Part shown: in pieces, positions 7,967 to 16,801 of the stretch
Layout: each line of letters opens with the position of its first letter
Position numbering within the stretch: position 1 is the first letter of the stretch
From: Alkaliphilus metalliredigens QYMF
GTDB lineage: Bacteria; Bacillota; Clostridia; Peptostreptococcales; Natronincolaceae
Assembly: GCF_000016985.1 (NCBI RefSeq)
Contig: NC_009633.1
Coordinates: forward strand, 4,693,539 to 4,757,538
Direction: 5' to 3'
DNA: 64,000 nt
Program-made: the position numbers and the translations under genes
Notes under the pieces: model-generated
The model's database searches: none
Told to the model about the DNA's origin: nothing
What the model saw: only the letters and a program-made list of their open reading frames with translations

Positions 7967-9622
7967 TTATTTTTTTAGTATCTTTTTAATCTTTAAAGCC
8001 ACCTCTAAATTCAACCGATCTCTTTGATCCTCCAGATCTAGTTCTGTAATCTGTTTAATACGCTGAATACGATAAAGTGTAGTATTATAATGGGTAAATA
8101 ACGCCTCAGATATTCTTTTCAAGTTTCCGTTGTATTGAAAGTACATTTCTAGGGTTTTAACTAATTCTGTTTTCTTTTTTGAATCATACTGATCTAAAGA
8201 GGATAGGGTTACTTGATAGAATTGCTCAAGTTCTTCCTTTAAAACATCCTGACACAATATCTTGTAGATGCCTAGATCATCGAAGTAAGTCATTTGCCCT
8301 TCTTCTAAAATTGCTCCTGTCTCGATGGCTTTCATAGCGTCATGATAGCTTTTATAGGATTGACAAAGACCTTTATACATTCGCCCTACCCCTATGCCAA
8401 AATCTTGAGTCTTCATTTTTTTGTTCAATAACTCATTTAAATTAAGAGTGAAATTTTTTAATACTTGCTCTGCTTGATTGGTACCATTGAGATCCACAAG
8501 TAGGTGAATGCTATCCGTCTTATTCACCAAAAAGACATTGAATGATAACTCACTTAAGAAGCTTTGAATTTCTGAGCTTATGGAATTAAGCTTTTCCTCT
8601 AAAAAGCCAACAACTTCTCTACTCTGGTGTTGGAACTGTATGATAATCATCACATATGAGGATTGTGCATCCAACTTGAAAATATGAGCCCGTTCCATTG
8701 CCTTTTGTTTTCTGGTTGCATCCAAGGAAAGTAAATCATCTAAAAACTCCCCACGATATCGATTTTCTACATCCCTTACAGAAAGTTGCTTTAAAATTTC
8801 CAATGCCATGGTTGTAGATGCAGTTTCTAGCACCGATAAGTCAAATCCTCCTAATGGTGTAAAGACAGACCAAGCGAAAATGTGCCCATAAACACTATTT
8901 TTCACAACAATTGGCATGACCATCCGTCGCAGGTATTTTTCTTGAATTAACTCCACTCTTTCATCTAGCTTTTTTTCCTTCCATTGACTTAAATTAGGAT
9001 CATAAAATCCCTGGGCATCCCGCTTCAATGCCTGTTTCATGACATCCTCTATATCCTCCAGGTGATAGAGCCATTGGTGGGGGGCACCGATGCGGATTGC
9101 AATTGGGTTTCTTAAATTTTCATAAACTACCTGTGCGATTTCTTTTACTTCTCCCCCCGCTAGTACAACCTTCATTAACCGTTCATGTATTTTTTCTAAG
9201 CGTTGCAATAAAGAGGTCTGGCGATTAAATATTTCCCGAAAGACCGGTGTCATAATATCAGAAAAGGGTGTGGCATAATAAAGATCAATAATCGGGAGGT
9301 TCAATTTATCAGCTATGGCAAGTACCTCTTCAGACAGGCATTCTAAATAGGGATAAATTTTAATACCAATCCCCGCTAGTCCCTTTTCAGAGCAAGCTTG
9401 AATCAAGGATTTTTGAGCTTCTTTATCATCCTTTTGAAAAGAATATGCTGTTGTTAAGAGCAATTCTCCTTCGTCTACCCAATTTAAAATATCTGGGTCC
9501 GCCATGACATTGACTTTGGTTACCGCATTGCCAGTTCCTTTGAAGCCAGCGATCAATTTACTTTTCTCCATACATTCCATCTTCAGAACCTCATCTATGG
9601 TAATTCCGTTTTGTCTGTGCAT
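7967..9622 (-). CDS. PucR-family transcriptional regulator
   Basis: This 551-residue regulator has an N-terminal PucR (purine-catabolism regulator-like) domain at about 8-130, a central GGDEF-like/GAF-like region, and a C-terminal PucR helix-turn-helix at about 485-545 (YFQYNGNLKRISEALFTHYN then RIQRIKQIT). Family members such as Bacillus PucR and PurCD-type proteins control purine or other nitrogen catabolism. It sits between the cyclase and the cyclodeaminase genes, which supports a purine-type inducer for the whole cluster. A very strong AAGGGGGTG precedes the ATG. The inducer is not deducible from sequence. Confidence 0.88.
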   Translation of the reverse strand: MHRQNGITIDEVLKMECMEKSKLIAGFKGTGNAVTKVNVMADPDILNWVDEGELLLTTAYSFQKDDKEAQKSLIQACSEKGLAGIGIKIYPYLECLSEEVLAIADKLNLPIIDLYYATPFSDIMTPVFREIFNRQTSLLQRLEKIHERLMKVVLAGGEVKEIAQVVYENLRNPIAIRIGAPHQWLYHLEDIEDVMKQALKRDAQGFYDPNLSQWKEKKLDERVELIQEKYLRRMVMPIVVKNSVYGHIFAWSVFTPLGGFDLSVLETASTTMALEILKQLSVRDVENRYRGEFLDDLLSLDATRKQKAMERAHIFKLDAQSSYVMIIIQFQHQSREVVGFLEEKLNSISSEIQSFLSELSFNVFLVNKTDSIHLLVDLNGTNQAEQVLKNFTLNLNELLNKKMKTQDFGIGVGRMYKGLCQSYKSYHDAMKAIETGAILEEGQMTYFDDLGIYKILCQDVLKEELEQFYQVTLSSLDQYDSKKKTELVKTLEMYFQYNGNLKRISEALFTHYNTTLYRIQRIKQITELDLEDQRDRLNLEVALKIKKILKK

Positions 9623-9798
9623 ATTTTCACCCCCTTATCGAAGAGTACAGAGTCTCATTCTCTCTTCAATACATGACTACATTTTTTATGCCCTACATTT
9701 GTTTTTAGATATATTCTACAAATCAATCTGCTATTGCGATTGATTTTTCCCCTATATCTTTCTAACTTTTTAAAGAAATTCCTTTGTGTGTTTATATC

Positions 9799-9828
9799 AA
9801 AGGAGCTTCGATTTCTCAAAGCTCCTTT
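9799..9828 (-). terminator. Perfect inverted repeat after the cyclodeaminase gene
   Basis: AAAGGAGCTT and AAGCTCCTTT (9799-9808 and 9819-9828) form a perfect 10-bp stem with a 10-nt loop, 23 bp beyond the cyclodeaminase stop. There is no long T-run on the minus strand, so termination strength is uncertain. Confidence 0.5.
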
Positions 9829-9850
9829 GGCTATTCATATATGTAGCGTA

Positions 9851-10495
9851 CTACTTTCCTAACTTTTTATACACAGTTTCAAGCACTTCTTCCTTAAGCG
9901 CCTTTCCTGTTTTGATTAGTATGTCACATTCTTCTCTAACCGACTTCACATAGGCCTCATCCTTGATTCCCTGTAAATTGATTTCAACATTAAACAAGGC
10001 TCCCTCTAATCCTGCATAAGCCATTAAAGCCCCGACTCCTATGTCCGTGATGGCATTAATATTTCCATATTCCGCAAATATTTTTTGGGTTTTTAATACG
10101 TTCAAGCTTTCCGTTGCTGCCAATAAGGGTACTTCTAGGGCTACTTTTGTTGCTTTTTGAATGGCTTCTTTCCTTAAGGCTTTTTCTTCCTCAGTTTCTT
10201 TAGGTAGCTTGAATGCCCCCATGACTTCATTGAATGCATTGGTATCCTCATCAATTAAGTGATTTAACTTTTCCTTTAATTGTACAACTTTCTTGAATTG
10301 AATGTTCATTTCTTTTTGCTGTGCTTCAGTAAGCTGTTCATAGGTCTTTTTTCCAATGGATAAGTTTCCTACCATGGCTGTCAAAGCAGCTCCTAAACTC
10401 CCACCTAAAGCAGCGACACTGCCACCTCCTGGGGCCGGTTCATTGCTCTCTACACCATTTACAAATTCCTCTACAGTTTTGTGAACTAATAACAT
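9851..10495 (-). CDS. Formiminotetrahydrofolate cyclodeaminase / methenyl-THF cyclohydrolase family (FchA-like)
   Basis: This 214-residue all-helical protein starts with the family signature around EPAPGGGSVAALGGSLG (about 19-35), the folate-contacting turn, and has the AATESLNVLKTQK and GNINAITDIGVGALMA blocks. The family includes the FTCD C-terminal cyclodeaminase and FchA of clostridia, which convert 5-formimino-THF to 5,10-methenyl-THF plus ammonia and/or methenyl- to formyl-THF. It complements the formiminotransferase and fhs 3-5 kb away and lies just upstream of pucR on the same strand. The split into separate proteins is normal in purinolytic clostridia. Confidence 0.9.
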   Translation of the reverse strand: MLLVHKTVEEFVNGVESNEPAPGGGSVAALGGSLGAALTAMVGNLSIGKKTYEQLTEAQQKEMNIQFKKVVQLKEKLNHLIDEDTNAFNEVMGAFKLPKETEEEKALRKEAIQKATKVALEVPLLAATESLNVLKTQKIFAEYGNINAITDIGVGALMAYAGLEGALFNVEINLQGIKDEAYVKSVREECDILIKTGKALKEEVLETVYKKLGK

Positions 10496-10583
10496 ATTAT
10501 CCTTCTCCTTTCGTGACTTAAGCTGTTGTCTCTACCTACAAATTTATCATAATTTTCAAACAGCGTCTATGTATATTTTCAAC

Positions 10584-10624
10584 AAAAGGGCTATGATTGT
10601 TAATCAATCACCATAGCCCTTTTT
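10584..10624. terminator. Bidirectional terminator hairpin
   Basis: AAAAGGGCTATG (10584-10595) and CATAGCCCTTTT (10612-10623) form a 12-bp stem with T-runs on both strands, just beyond the DUF1934 gene. Confidence 0.8.
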
Positions 10625-10645
10625 ATTGTTTACTTATTGAGAACA

Positions 10646-11071
10646 TTACATCAGTTGTATCTTTAATTTATTGCTGCTTTCCATTAATCCAGTAATATTT
10701 AGATCATAATGAATTTCAATATGTCCTCTTTTTGTGTCTTGGTCTACCTGTATATCTAAGTGATGTGTGATCAGTTCCATTTTAAATTGTCCATAAAGTG
10801 TATCATAAAAGCTATTCACCCGTTTGCTCTCTTGAAATACCATCTGTGATGCTGAAGTGCCATATCGACTGAGTACCACCTTATCTTCACCCTCTAGTTT
10901 CAGCGTTGTGGTAGTCCCTTCCATCCCAGATATTTCAGATTCTTCATAGACAATATATAGGTTTTCATTCTTTTCATAACAGGTTCCTTCTGTGACCAGT
11001 TCAATCTCATGGGTTTCTTCATTGATAGGTTTCTGTAGACCTGTCACTTTTATGATTCGTTTTTCTTTCAT
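10646..11071 (-). CDS. DUF1934 family beta-barrel protein (YwiB-like)
   Basis: This 141-residue protein matches the DUF1934 (YwiB) calycin-like family, seen in phrases such as LVTEGTCYEKNENLYIVYEES and the C-terminal HIEIHYDLNITG. The family is widespread in Firmicutes and its function is unknown. The ATG at 11071 is chosen because AAGGGTGAG is correctly spaced from it; the GTG at 11080 lies directly against that site. It is downstream of ddl by 24 bp, so likely co-transcribed. No signal peptide or membrane segment is visible. Confidence 0.8.
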   Translation of the reverse strand: MKEKRIIKVTGLQKPINEETHEIELVTEGTCYEKNENLYIVYEESEISGMEGTTTTLKLEGEDKVVLSRYGTSASQMVFQESKRVNSFYDTLYGQFKMELITHHLDIQVDQDTKRGHIEIHYDLNITGLMESSNKLKIQLM

Positions 11072-11095
11072 TTTACTCACCCTTATCTATATCGT

Positions 11096-12196
11096 TTATC
11101 GCGATTTTAATTGGTATTCTTCCATAGCCAGTTGAATCAATTCATCGATTAGTTTATCATATGGCAATCCAGTAGCCTCCCACATCTTTGGGTACATGCT
11201 GATTTTTGTAAATCCAGGCATTGTATTCACCTCATTGACCAACACTCGATTTGTTTCATTTTCTACAAAGAAGTCTATTCTAGATAGTCCTCGACAGTCT
11301 AGTAGCTCATAGGTTTGAATTGCTAAGTGTTGTATCTCTTGGATCAACTCTTCTGATAGATCTGGGGGAATGACATACCGACTTGTTCCATCAAAGTATT
11401 TATCATGATAATCATAAAACTCATGGGATGGAATAATTTCTGCAGGCAGTGCCACCCGAGGTGCTTCGTTTCCTAAGACTGCACACTCAATCTCCCGACC
11501 CTCCACAAAGGCTTCGATCACAATTTTATTATCATACTTTCCGGCTTCTTTTATGGCTATCTTCAAGGCTTCCCTGTTTTTTGCCTTTGAAATCCCTACA
11601 CTAGAGCCCATGTTTGCAGGCTTCACAAATACAGGGTATTCAAAGGTCGCTTCCAAGTCGTTAAGATACTTTAATGGATCCAATTGAAATCGTCTCCCAT
11701 AGATGACTTGATAGGGAGTTTGCGCAATCTTTTCTGCTTCTAATACTTTTTTGGTTATCACCTTATCCATGGCGACGGCTGAGGCCATCACACCACATCC
11801 TACGTAGGGAATGTCGATCATTTCAAACAATCCTTGAATTCGTCCATCCTCCCCATAGGGGCCATGGAGTACAGGGAAAATAACATCTATCTTTTTCACT
11901 TCCCCGTTTTGCAGGACAATTCCTTGCTTCCCATCGGTTAATGGTAAAAGAGAGAACTTTTTATTGTCCTCGCCCTTCTCTGTCAGTTCATTTATACTTT
12001 GTTCCCAGTCTCCAGATTCAATTTCCTCAACAGATCCATTAAAAAGCTTCCAATCACCATTCTTTGCAATTCCCACGGGAATAATATGATATTTTTCCTT
12101 ATTGATGGCGCCCATGACAGAAGCTGCTGACATCAGTGAAACTTCATGTTCTCCGGATTGTCCTCCAAAAATCACCATTACATTGATCTTCTTCAC
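11096..12196 (-). CDS. ddl: D-alanine--D-alanine ligase
   Basis: This 366-residue ATP-grasp ligase joins two D-alanines for peptidoglycan precursors in the cytosol. Visible landmarks are the N-terminal VMVIFGGQSGEHEVSL, the HGPYGEDGRIQG loop, the ATP-grasp core FVKPANMGSSVGIS, and the C-terminal FFVENETNRVLVNEVNTMPGFT with the metal-binding Asn/Glu. GTG at 12196 is chosen because AGAAGG lies 7 nt ahead; the GTG two codons upstream is too close to that site. Length and motifs are normal. DUF1934 follows in the same operon. Confidence 0.96.
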   Translation of the reverse strand: MKKINVMVIFGGQSGEHEVSLMSAASVMGAINKEKYHIIPVGIAKNGDWKLFNGSVEEIESGDWEQSINELTEKGEDNKKFSLLPLTDGKQGIVLQNGEVKKIDVIFPVLHGPYGEDGRIQGLFEMIDIPYVGCGVMASAVAMDKVITKKVLEAEKIAQTPYQVIYGRRFQLDPLKYLNDLEATFEYPVFVKPANMGSSVGISKAKNREALKIAIKEAGKYDNKIVIEAFVEGREIECAVLGNEAPRVALPAEIIPSHEFYDYHDKYFDGTSRYVIPPDLSEELIQEIQHLAIQTYELLDCRGLSRIDFFVENETNRVLVNEVNTMPGFTKISMYPKMWEATGLPYDKLIDELIQLAMEEYQLKSR

Positions 12197-12301
12197 CTTC
12201 ACACCTTCTTTCTCATACTATCATATTCTACTCTTATTTATACTATTATACAACTTCTAATCCTGCTATTGGAATATATGCTTTATTCACCCATTGCACA
12301 A

Positions 12302-12333
12302 AAAAAGTCTCCTTAGTTAGCAGGAGACTTTTT
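12302..12333 (-). terminator. Rho-independent terminator after spoIIR
   Basis: AAAAAGTCTCCT and AGGAGACTTTTT (12302-12313 and 12322-12333) form a 12-bp stem with an 8-nt loop and a T-run on the minus strand, ending 3 bp from the spoIIR stop. Confidence 0.85.
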
Positions 12334-12336
12334 CTA

Positions 12337-13002
12337 TTAAAATAATGATGCAAATCGATTGACCTGTTCTTTTGAATTTTTATAGAGATCTACAATTTTA
12401 GAGCGAAGCTCAAGGGTTACCTGTCCTTCCTCAGCGGCCATTCGAACCAATTGATACTCTTCCTCCGATAAAACTTCCTTCAATTGTCTTTGGGTTTTTT
12501 CATCTGCTAATCCATTCTTCACATCTACAAAGCATAGAGGCGGAAACATAACACACCACCAGTTTTGTCCTATACCTTCTCCGATTACGATTCTTAATGC
12601 CTCATATTCTCCCGCAGGAAAAACAACATCTCCATATCGCTTTGTGGGAAAGGTATGCTCCTCCAAATAGGCAACGGCACCATAGGTACTTCCATTTTGT
12701 CTAATTTCATCCTGGGCAACAGATTCAATTCTCTCCAGACTTTTTCCGATGATTTCTCTTGTTTCCTCAATACTTTGAGATTTTCCTAAATCCAGTGCCA
12801 TTTCTTCAATGACACGATCTCTGACCTTTAGTTTTAGCCGTTGATCCCCAGGACTATCACTATTGGCTAACACGTGAAAACGGATGAGTTCTTCTCCTCT
12901 TCGCTCTAGCCCTGCTACTTGACTGTCTTGAAAAATAAATTGATGTAGTATTCCGCTTATCATAAAAACAATTACAAATCCAATTATTGCTTTCCGTCCC
13001 AT
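12337..13002 (-). CDS. spoIIR: Stage II sporulation protein R
   Basis: This 221-residue secreted signalling protein, near the length of Bacillus SpoIIR, has an N-terminal hydrophobic segment (about 5-22) followed by the family core IRFHVLANSDSPGDQRLKLKVRD and the VFPAGEYEALRIVIGEGIGQNWWCVMFPPLCF block. SpoIIR is made in the forespore under sigma F and activates the SpoIIGA protease that processes pro-sigma E in the mother cell. The start at 13002 follows AAAAGGGG at 7 nt. It is a single-gene unit with its own terminator. Confidence 0.95.
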   Translation of the reverse strand: MGRKAIIGFVIVFMISGILHQFIFQDSQVAGLERRGEELIRFHVLANSDSPGDQRLKLKVRDRVIEEMALDLGKSQSIEETREIIGKSLERIESVAQDEIRQNGSTYGAVAYLEEHTFPTKRYGDVVFPAGEYEALRIVIGEGIGQNWWCVMFPPLCFVDVKNGLADEKTQRQLKEVLSEEEYQLVRMAAEEGQVTLELRSKIVDLYKNSKEQVNRFASLF

Positions 13003-13144
13003 AATCATTCCCCTTTTCTCCAATTGATTCTCAAAATCTCATTTTATTGTTCTACTCTCAGTATGTACGCTTAGGGGAAAAAATATACAGATTCTTGTCC
13101 ATCATTTGCTACTGTTGTTGTCTTTTTGTTGTCTCTGAATCTTA

Positions 13145-13176
13145 CAAAAACAGCTGCTTAACTTCTAAGTAGCTGT
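13145..13176 (-). terminator. Rho-independent terminator after the TM2-like gene
   Basis: ACAGCTGCTTA and TAAGTAGCTGT (13150-13160 and 13166-13176), with one G-T pair, form an 11-bp stem with a 5-nt loop and a T-run on the minus strand. Confidence 0.75.
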
Positions 13177-13253
13177 TCCCTAGTCTTCCCATTGTATTGA
13201 ATTTCGTTTTCCATACCCTGTAGAGCCTTAACCCTCGAAACATTGCCCCAAGA

Positions 13254-13718
13254 CTATGTTTTCACCCTGCTATTGATCCACGCTTTAATAAGCAAACCAA
13301 TCACAACACCCATCATTAGACCTAAAATAGGTAGCCAGACGGGACCTAATAATGCGCCACTTACTTTAAAAACCGAAGAATAAATCACACCTATAGTTCC
13401 AAAATAGGCCGCAAGTATAAAGGGCAGAAATGAATAAGGAGGACTTATTCCTGTTGCATATTTATAGGCATCCCAAATGGCAAACATATAGATGCAGGGG
13501 TAAAACATTAACCACTGGTAATTGGTTTGTTCCACGGCTAGCTGTGTATTGAATTGAAAGCTTGATACGATGGCTACATTTAAATTTGATTGCACATTGA
13601 TGATAAATTCCAGGGCTATGAGTATGAATCCCTTCAATAGATGGCCATTTAATAATTGTCCAAACCCAGGAAGCGCTATACTCCACAATAGTTTTTCAGT
13701 CCTATCCCCCGGGTTCAT
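13254..13718 (-). CDS. Small TM2-like membrane protein
   Basis: This 154-residue membrane protein has about four to five hydrophobic segments. The first half (ALPGFGQLLNGHLLKGFILI, then a short loop and YMFAIWDAYKYA) has the glycine-rich hairpin and terminal Asp-Ala-Tyr of TM2-type domains. The last 50 residues (LGPVWLPILGLMMGVVIGLLI) resemble the C-terminal membrane region of the larger paralogue at 14914-16182. It follows the DUF3231 gene by 14 bp in a sporulation-rich area, with AGAGG before the ATG. No function is known; association with spores is inferred from neighbours only. Confidence 0.7.
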   Translation of the reverse strand: MNPGDRTEKLLWSIALPGFGQLLNGHLLKGFILIALEFIINVQSNLNVAIVSSFQFNTQLAVEQTNYQWLMFYPCIYMFAIWDAYKYATGISPPYSFLPFILAAYFGTIGVIYSSVFKVSGALLGPVWLPILGLMMGVVIGLLIKAWINSRVKT

Positions 13719-13732
13719 ATTTGTTTACCTCT

Positions 13733-14737
13733 TTACACATTGGATAACTCTCTGTGTTTAATGGCTTGTGGGGGCTGTTCTAACCATCCATGATGAATCA
13801 TTATTTTCGTCCCATCATCCACATACTGACCAATCTCAGTAGCTAACCGTCCATAGTTGACATGCAAATCCTTTCTTAAACTGGCCACCATGGCTGCACT
13901 ATAATTTCCTATGCCTGCTCCATTTAATGTGGTTACGTGAAACAGCATTAACTTATCTGAAAAAGGCGCCACGGTGGAATCCGTTACAAATGTATCCCAG
14001 ATTGAAGGCGTTGGTATATTTTCATCCGATAGTAATAAACTGAGAAGTTGCTTATGTTTGCTGGCAATATCCATACCCCTGAACATAAAATCCTTTACTT
14101 CTTTTGAATTTGTTGTTTGTCCAAAACCCGTCACCAATGGGCCTCCTACTATATTTGTCATAATATTTTCATAAAGATGCGTCACCTCAACCGTAAGCAG
14201 GGGTCTTTTTTTACCTAATATATCGTCCATAAAATCCTCTTTCTCCACAAATGTCACCTGTTTGGGTACCGCTACGCGTGGGGCACGAATAAAGATTCCC
14301 TTTGATTGTTTTAGACTGGTTACCTTATTCAACAGCTCTATTGAAGACCCTAGACATCCTGTAAAATAATCTCTGATATCAGAACGCCCCACGGTTCCTA
14401 GACCCATGCTGTAAGCAACCAATCCTACCCTGCCCATGTTTCTAAGATAAAACAAATAAAAACTATCTGTATATAGCCTAGGAGCATTCATGTTCACATC
14501 GCTGTCTGTGAAGCCCTGGGGAATGGGTAATTTTTCTTCATTAAAATGCTCAGCAATCTTCTTCATATGCTTTTCAGATAGACTTAGGGCATACTTGAGT
14601 ATGGCCTTGGTTTCTCGATCTTCAACATTGTTCAAAAAATGTCTAAGGACACATGCCCCCATGCTATCGTTAACATAGGAAGTCCAAAGTCCTGCTATTT
14701 CTGATGCAGTTAATTTCGTTTCTGTACCTATATACAT
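13733..14737 (-). CDS. DUF3231 family protein
   Basis: This 334-residue protein is built of two related helical halves (about 1-165 and 175-334), each beginning with an xLTxxExxxLWTSY or LLTVEVTHLYENI type helix and containing KHxxxxxxxLxxExIPxP. This is the DUF3231 duplicated ferritin-like four-helix arrangement found in Bacilli and Clostridia spore formers. There is no signal peptide. A strong AAAGGAGAG precedes the ATG. It probably forms an operon with the small TM2-like gene downstream. The function is not established; some relatives are annotated as coat-associated, which I cannot verify here. Confidence 0.82.
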   Translation of the reverse strand: MYIGTETKLTASEIAGLWTSYVNDSMGACVLRHFLNNVEDRETKAILKYALSLSEKHMKKIAEHFNEEKLPIPQGFTDSDVNMNAPRLYTDSFYLFYLRNMGRVGLVAYSMGLGTVGRSDIRDYFTGCLGSSIELLNKVTSLKQSKGIFIRAPRVAVPKQVTFVEKEDFMDDILGKKRPLLTVEVTHLYENIMTNIVGGPLVTGFGQTTNSKEVKDFMFRGMDIASKHKQLLSLLLSDENIPTPSIWDTFVTDSTVAPFSDKLMLFHVTTLNGAGIGNYSAAMVASLRKDLHVNYGRLATEIGQYVDDGTKIMIHHGWLEQPPQAIKHRELSNV

Positions 14738-14913
14738 ATTTTTCTCTCCTTTACACTTCTTTTATTATTATATTTCCTATTATTTTGTTTTTGATTCTGA
14801 ATATTGATGAAAAGACGCCTTCATATCCTATGGGGGTCTACACCTACAAGTGGGTTTTCAACATTCCATAAATGCTTAGGGTTCTTTATGTCAAGGGTTG
14901 TTTTCTAGTTACG

Positions 14914-16182
14914 TTAACCAGAAGCAAAATCTAATTGGGAAACACCCAGGGCATGATTCTCCCACAATGTACTTTTTGTCATTTCCATTTCCTCTTGATG
15001 GCACTCAATAATGAGAACCACCTCCGATGCCTGCCCCTTATGACTTCTATGCTTTTCATATTTCTTTGTGGTGATGAGCTTAATGGCACAGCCCAAGGTA
15101 AATCCAAACCCCAAACCAATCAATGCCCACCAAATGGGTCCCCATTTTAAGACAAACCCATAAATAGACCCCAATAGCATGAATATTGTGCCCAAAGCCG
15201 CTCCTAAATCCAATAGACTCAATCCATCAGAATAGTGGATGGTATCAAATAGCCTTCTTGATTCCCCTCGCTTATCTAAAGGAATTCCTAGGATTTTTTC
15301 CTTTTTAATCCCCTTCATCTCCATGGCTGTAATGGCTAATTCTAAATAATTATCATGTTCAAATGTCGCAATGATGTACATACGATTCCTCCTCTGCCTT
15401 CCATCCTTCATAGGCATCTTGAATGCTTCATCTTGATACTGCCTTTTTAAAAATTTGGATTGCTCCCAGTCATAGAGCTTATTGTTCTCCACCGTATTCA
15501 CGTAGGCATCATACACAGAAAATCCATAAATGGATGGGATATTTAAGGTCCACTGAATGTCTAAAACAGCCTTCGCTTCTTGGATCTGTCCCAGTAGGGA
15601 ATAGTGGATAGCTGGAAGCAGCTTAGAGCAGCAAATAACTGCAATCCACCATATTAGAATAAAAGCCCCAGTCACAATACGATGAATATACAACTGACCC
15701 GCCCCGGGCATTAATGCAGACCAGATAAAGGCATTAAGGGGACTCCTTTTGTCTAAGTGATTAATTTCTAATGCACTGATATTAAAGGCTTTTATTTCTG
15801 CATCCTCCCTTGCTGCCAGTTTGTAGTTATTATTCATATCAACTGCTGTTCGATAGCTATCCCATATGGCAAAGATATAGAGAGGGATATATAGCAGCAT
15901 CCATTCCTTGTTAAGAACTTCCTTTGCTTTATCAACTTCTCCTATAAAAGAGTAAAATATTGCCATATTAAGATTGGCATTTAGATTAACCACCACTTCC
16001 CAAGTGATCAAAAGAAAACCTCTTAAATATTTCGATAGCAAGAGATGGCCAAACCCTGGAAATGCGGCAGACCACCATGCCACGATCCGAGGATTTCTTA
16101 AATGAAGTTGTGTGGTTCCTAATATACTAACATTGGCTATTTGCCTTCGGCTTGTCATCTTTTGACTTTGATTGGTCATCAC
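14914..16182 (-). CDS. TM2-like multi-domain membrane protein
   Basis: This 422-residue membrane protein has a clear internal repeat. Domain A (about 25-125) has AAFPGFGHLLLSKYLRGFLL then IFAIWDSYRTA. Domain A' (about 150-250) has ALMPGAGQLYIHRIVTGAF then GFSVYDAYVNT. A cytosolic segment near 285-310 (IIATFEHDNYLELAITAMEM) follows, then a two-helix region (GPIWWALIGLGFGFTLGCAI) and a soluble tail. The small protein at 13254-13718 looks like A plus the two-helix region alone. A GTG start at 16182 fits the GGAGGAG site best. It lies downstream of the germination operon. Function unknown. Confidence 0.7.
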   Translation of the reverse strand: MMTNQSQKMTSRRQIANVSILGTTQLHLRNPRIVAWWSAAFPGFGHLLLSKYLRGFLLITWEVVVNLNANLNMAIFYSFIGEVDKAKEVLNKEWMLLYIPLYIFAIWDSYRTAVDMNNNYKLAAREDAEIKAFNISALEINHLDKRSPLNAFIWSALMPGAGQLYIHRIVTGAFILIWWIAVICCSKLLPAIHYSLLGQIQEAKAVLDIQWTLNIPSIYGFSVYDAYVNTVENNKLYDWEQSKFLKRQYQDEAFKMPMKDGRQRRNRMYIIATFEHDNYLELAITAMEMKGIKKEKILGIPLDKRGESRRLFDTIHYSDGLSLLDLGAALGTIFMLLGSIYGFVLKWGPIWWALIGLGFGFTLGCAIKLITTKKYEKHRSHKGQASEVVLIIECHQEEMEMTKSTLWENHALGVSQLDFASG

Positions 16183-16225
16183 ATTGTATCTCTCCTCCAA
16201 TAACGCCTGCTATCCCATAGGGTCA

Positions 16226-16717
16226 TCAGTTCACTTTTTTCTCATTAACTACCATCACCCTACTCACCAAAGCCCATGCCCCCCTGACTAACAACACCTT
16301 AAACAAAATGAGCCCGATAAAGGAATGCCAAATACTCCATTTTTTATTGTTATACTTGATCAAATTGGTTTTAACCAGAACCCAGTATTCTATTACAGCT
16401 TGAATAGACGAATAAACTACACTTTGTCTCAGTATTCCTCTGAAATTCGAATCAGCTGTTGTTTGGCAATAGGCAGTGGCAAACAAAGGACCGATTAAGC
16501 AGTCATATACCACATTACTGGGAAACACCTCAGGGAAATATCTTATTGGAAAACGAAAATATCTTTTTTTGATTAAACAATCAGATACCAATGTATTCGT
16601 TATGGCGCTGAGACTAAAAACAACCAGGGATTGCCTTCTATATTTTCGTCTAAGGATAATGGGCAAAAAGCATAACCCTATTATTGTTGAAATAAACAAG
16701 GTATTTGATTTTTTCAC
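16226..16717 (-). CDS. CBO0543-like four-helix membrane protein
   Basis: This 163-residue integral membrane protein starts with a hydrophobic segment (about 5-21) and has three more. The PIRYFPEVFPSNVVYDCLIGP region and the closing WSIWHSFIGLILF resemble proteins named CBO0543 family in spore formers; the match is by eye. It begins with GTG behind GGAGGGATGGAAG. It lies between the second gerB gene and the TM2-like gene, so a role linked to spore membranes is plausible but unproven. Confidence 0.6.
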   Translation of the reverse strand: MKKSNTLFISTIIGLCFLPIILRRKYRRQSLVVFSLSAITNTLVSDCLIKKRYFRFPIRYFPEVFPSNVVYDCLIGPLFATAYCQTTADSNFRGILRQSVVYSSIQAVIEYWVLVKTNLIKYNNKKWSIWHSFIGLILFKVLLVRGAWALVSRVMVVNEKKVN

Positions 16718-16801
16718 CTTCCATCCCTCCTCACATATGCTTATTTTTCTTAGAATTTACCAATCCAAAAAATTTACTTATCATCACCTCACCTATTTTT
16801 T

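Noticed and set aside
9504-9743. A plus-strand reading frame opposite and beyond the pucR start
   Set aside because: It is antisense to the PucR N-terminus, lacks a ribosome-binding site, and encodes a cysteine/phenylalanine-rich sequence without family resemblance.
5950-10495. Histidine utilisation (hut) as the source of the formimino group
   Set aside because: No hutH, hutU or hutI is present; UbiD/UbiX, the cyclic amidohydrolase, the carbamoyl-type hydrolase and PucR fit purine breakdown better.
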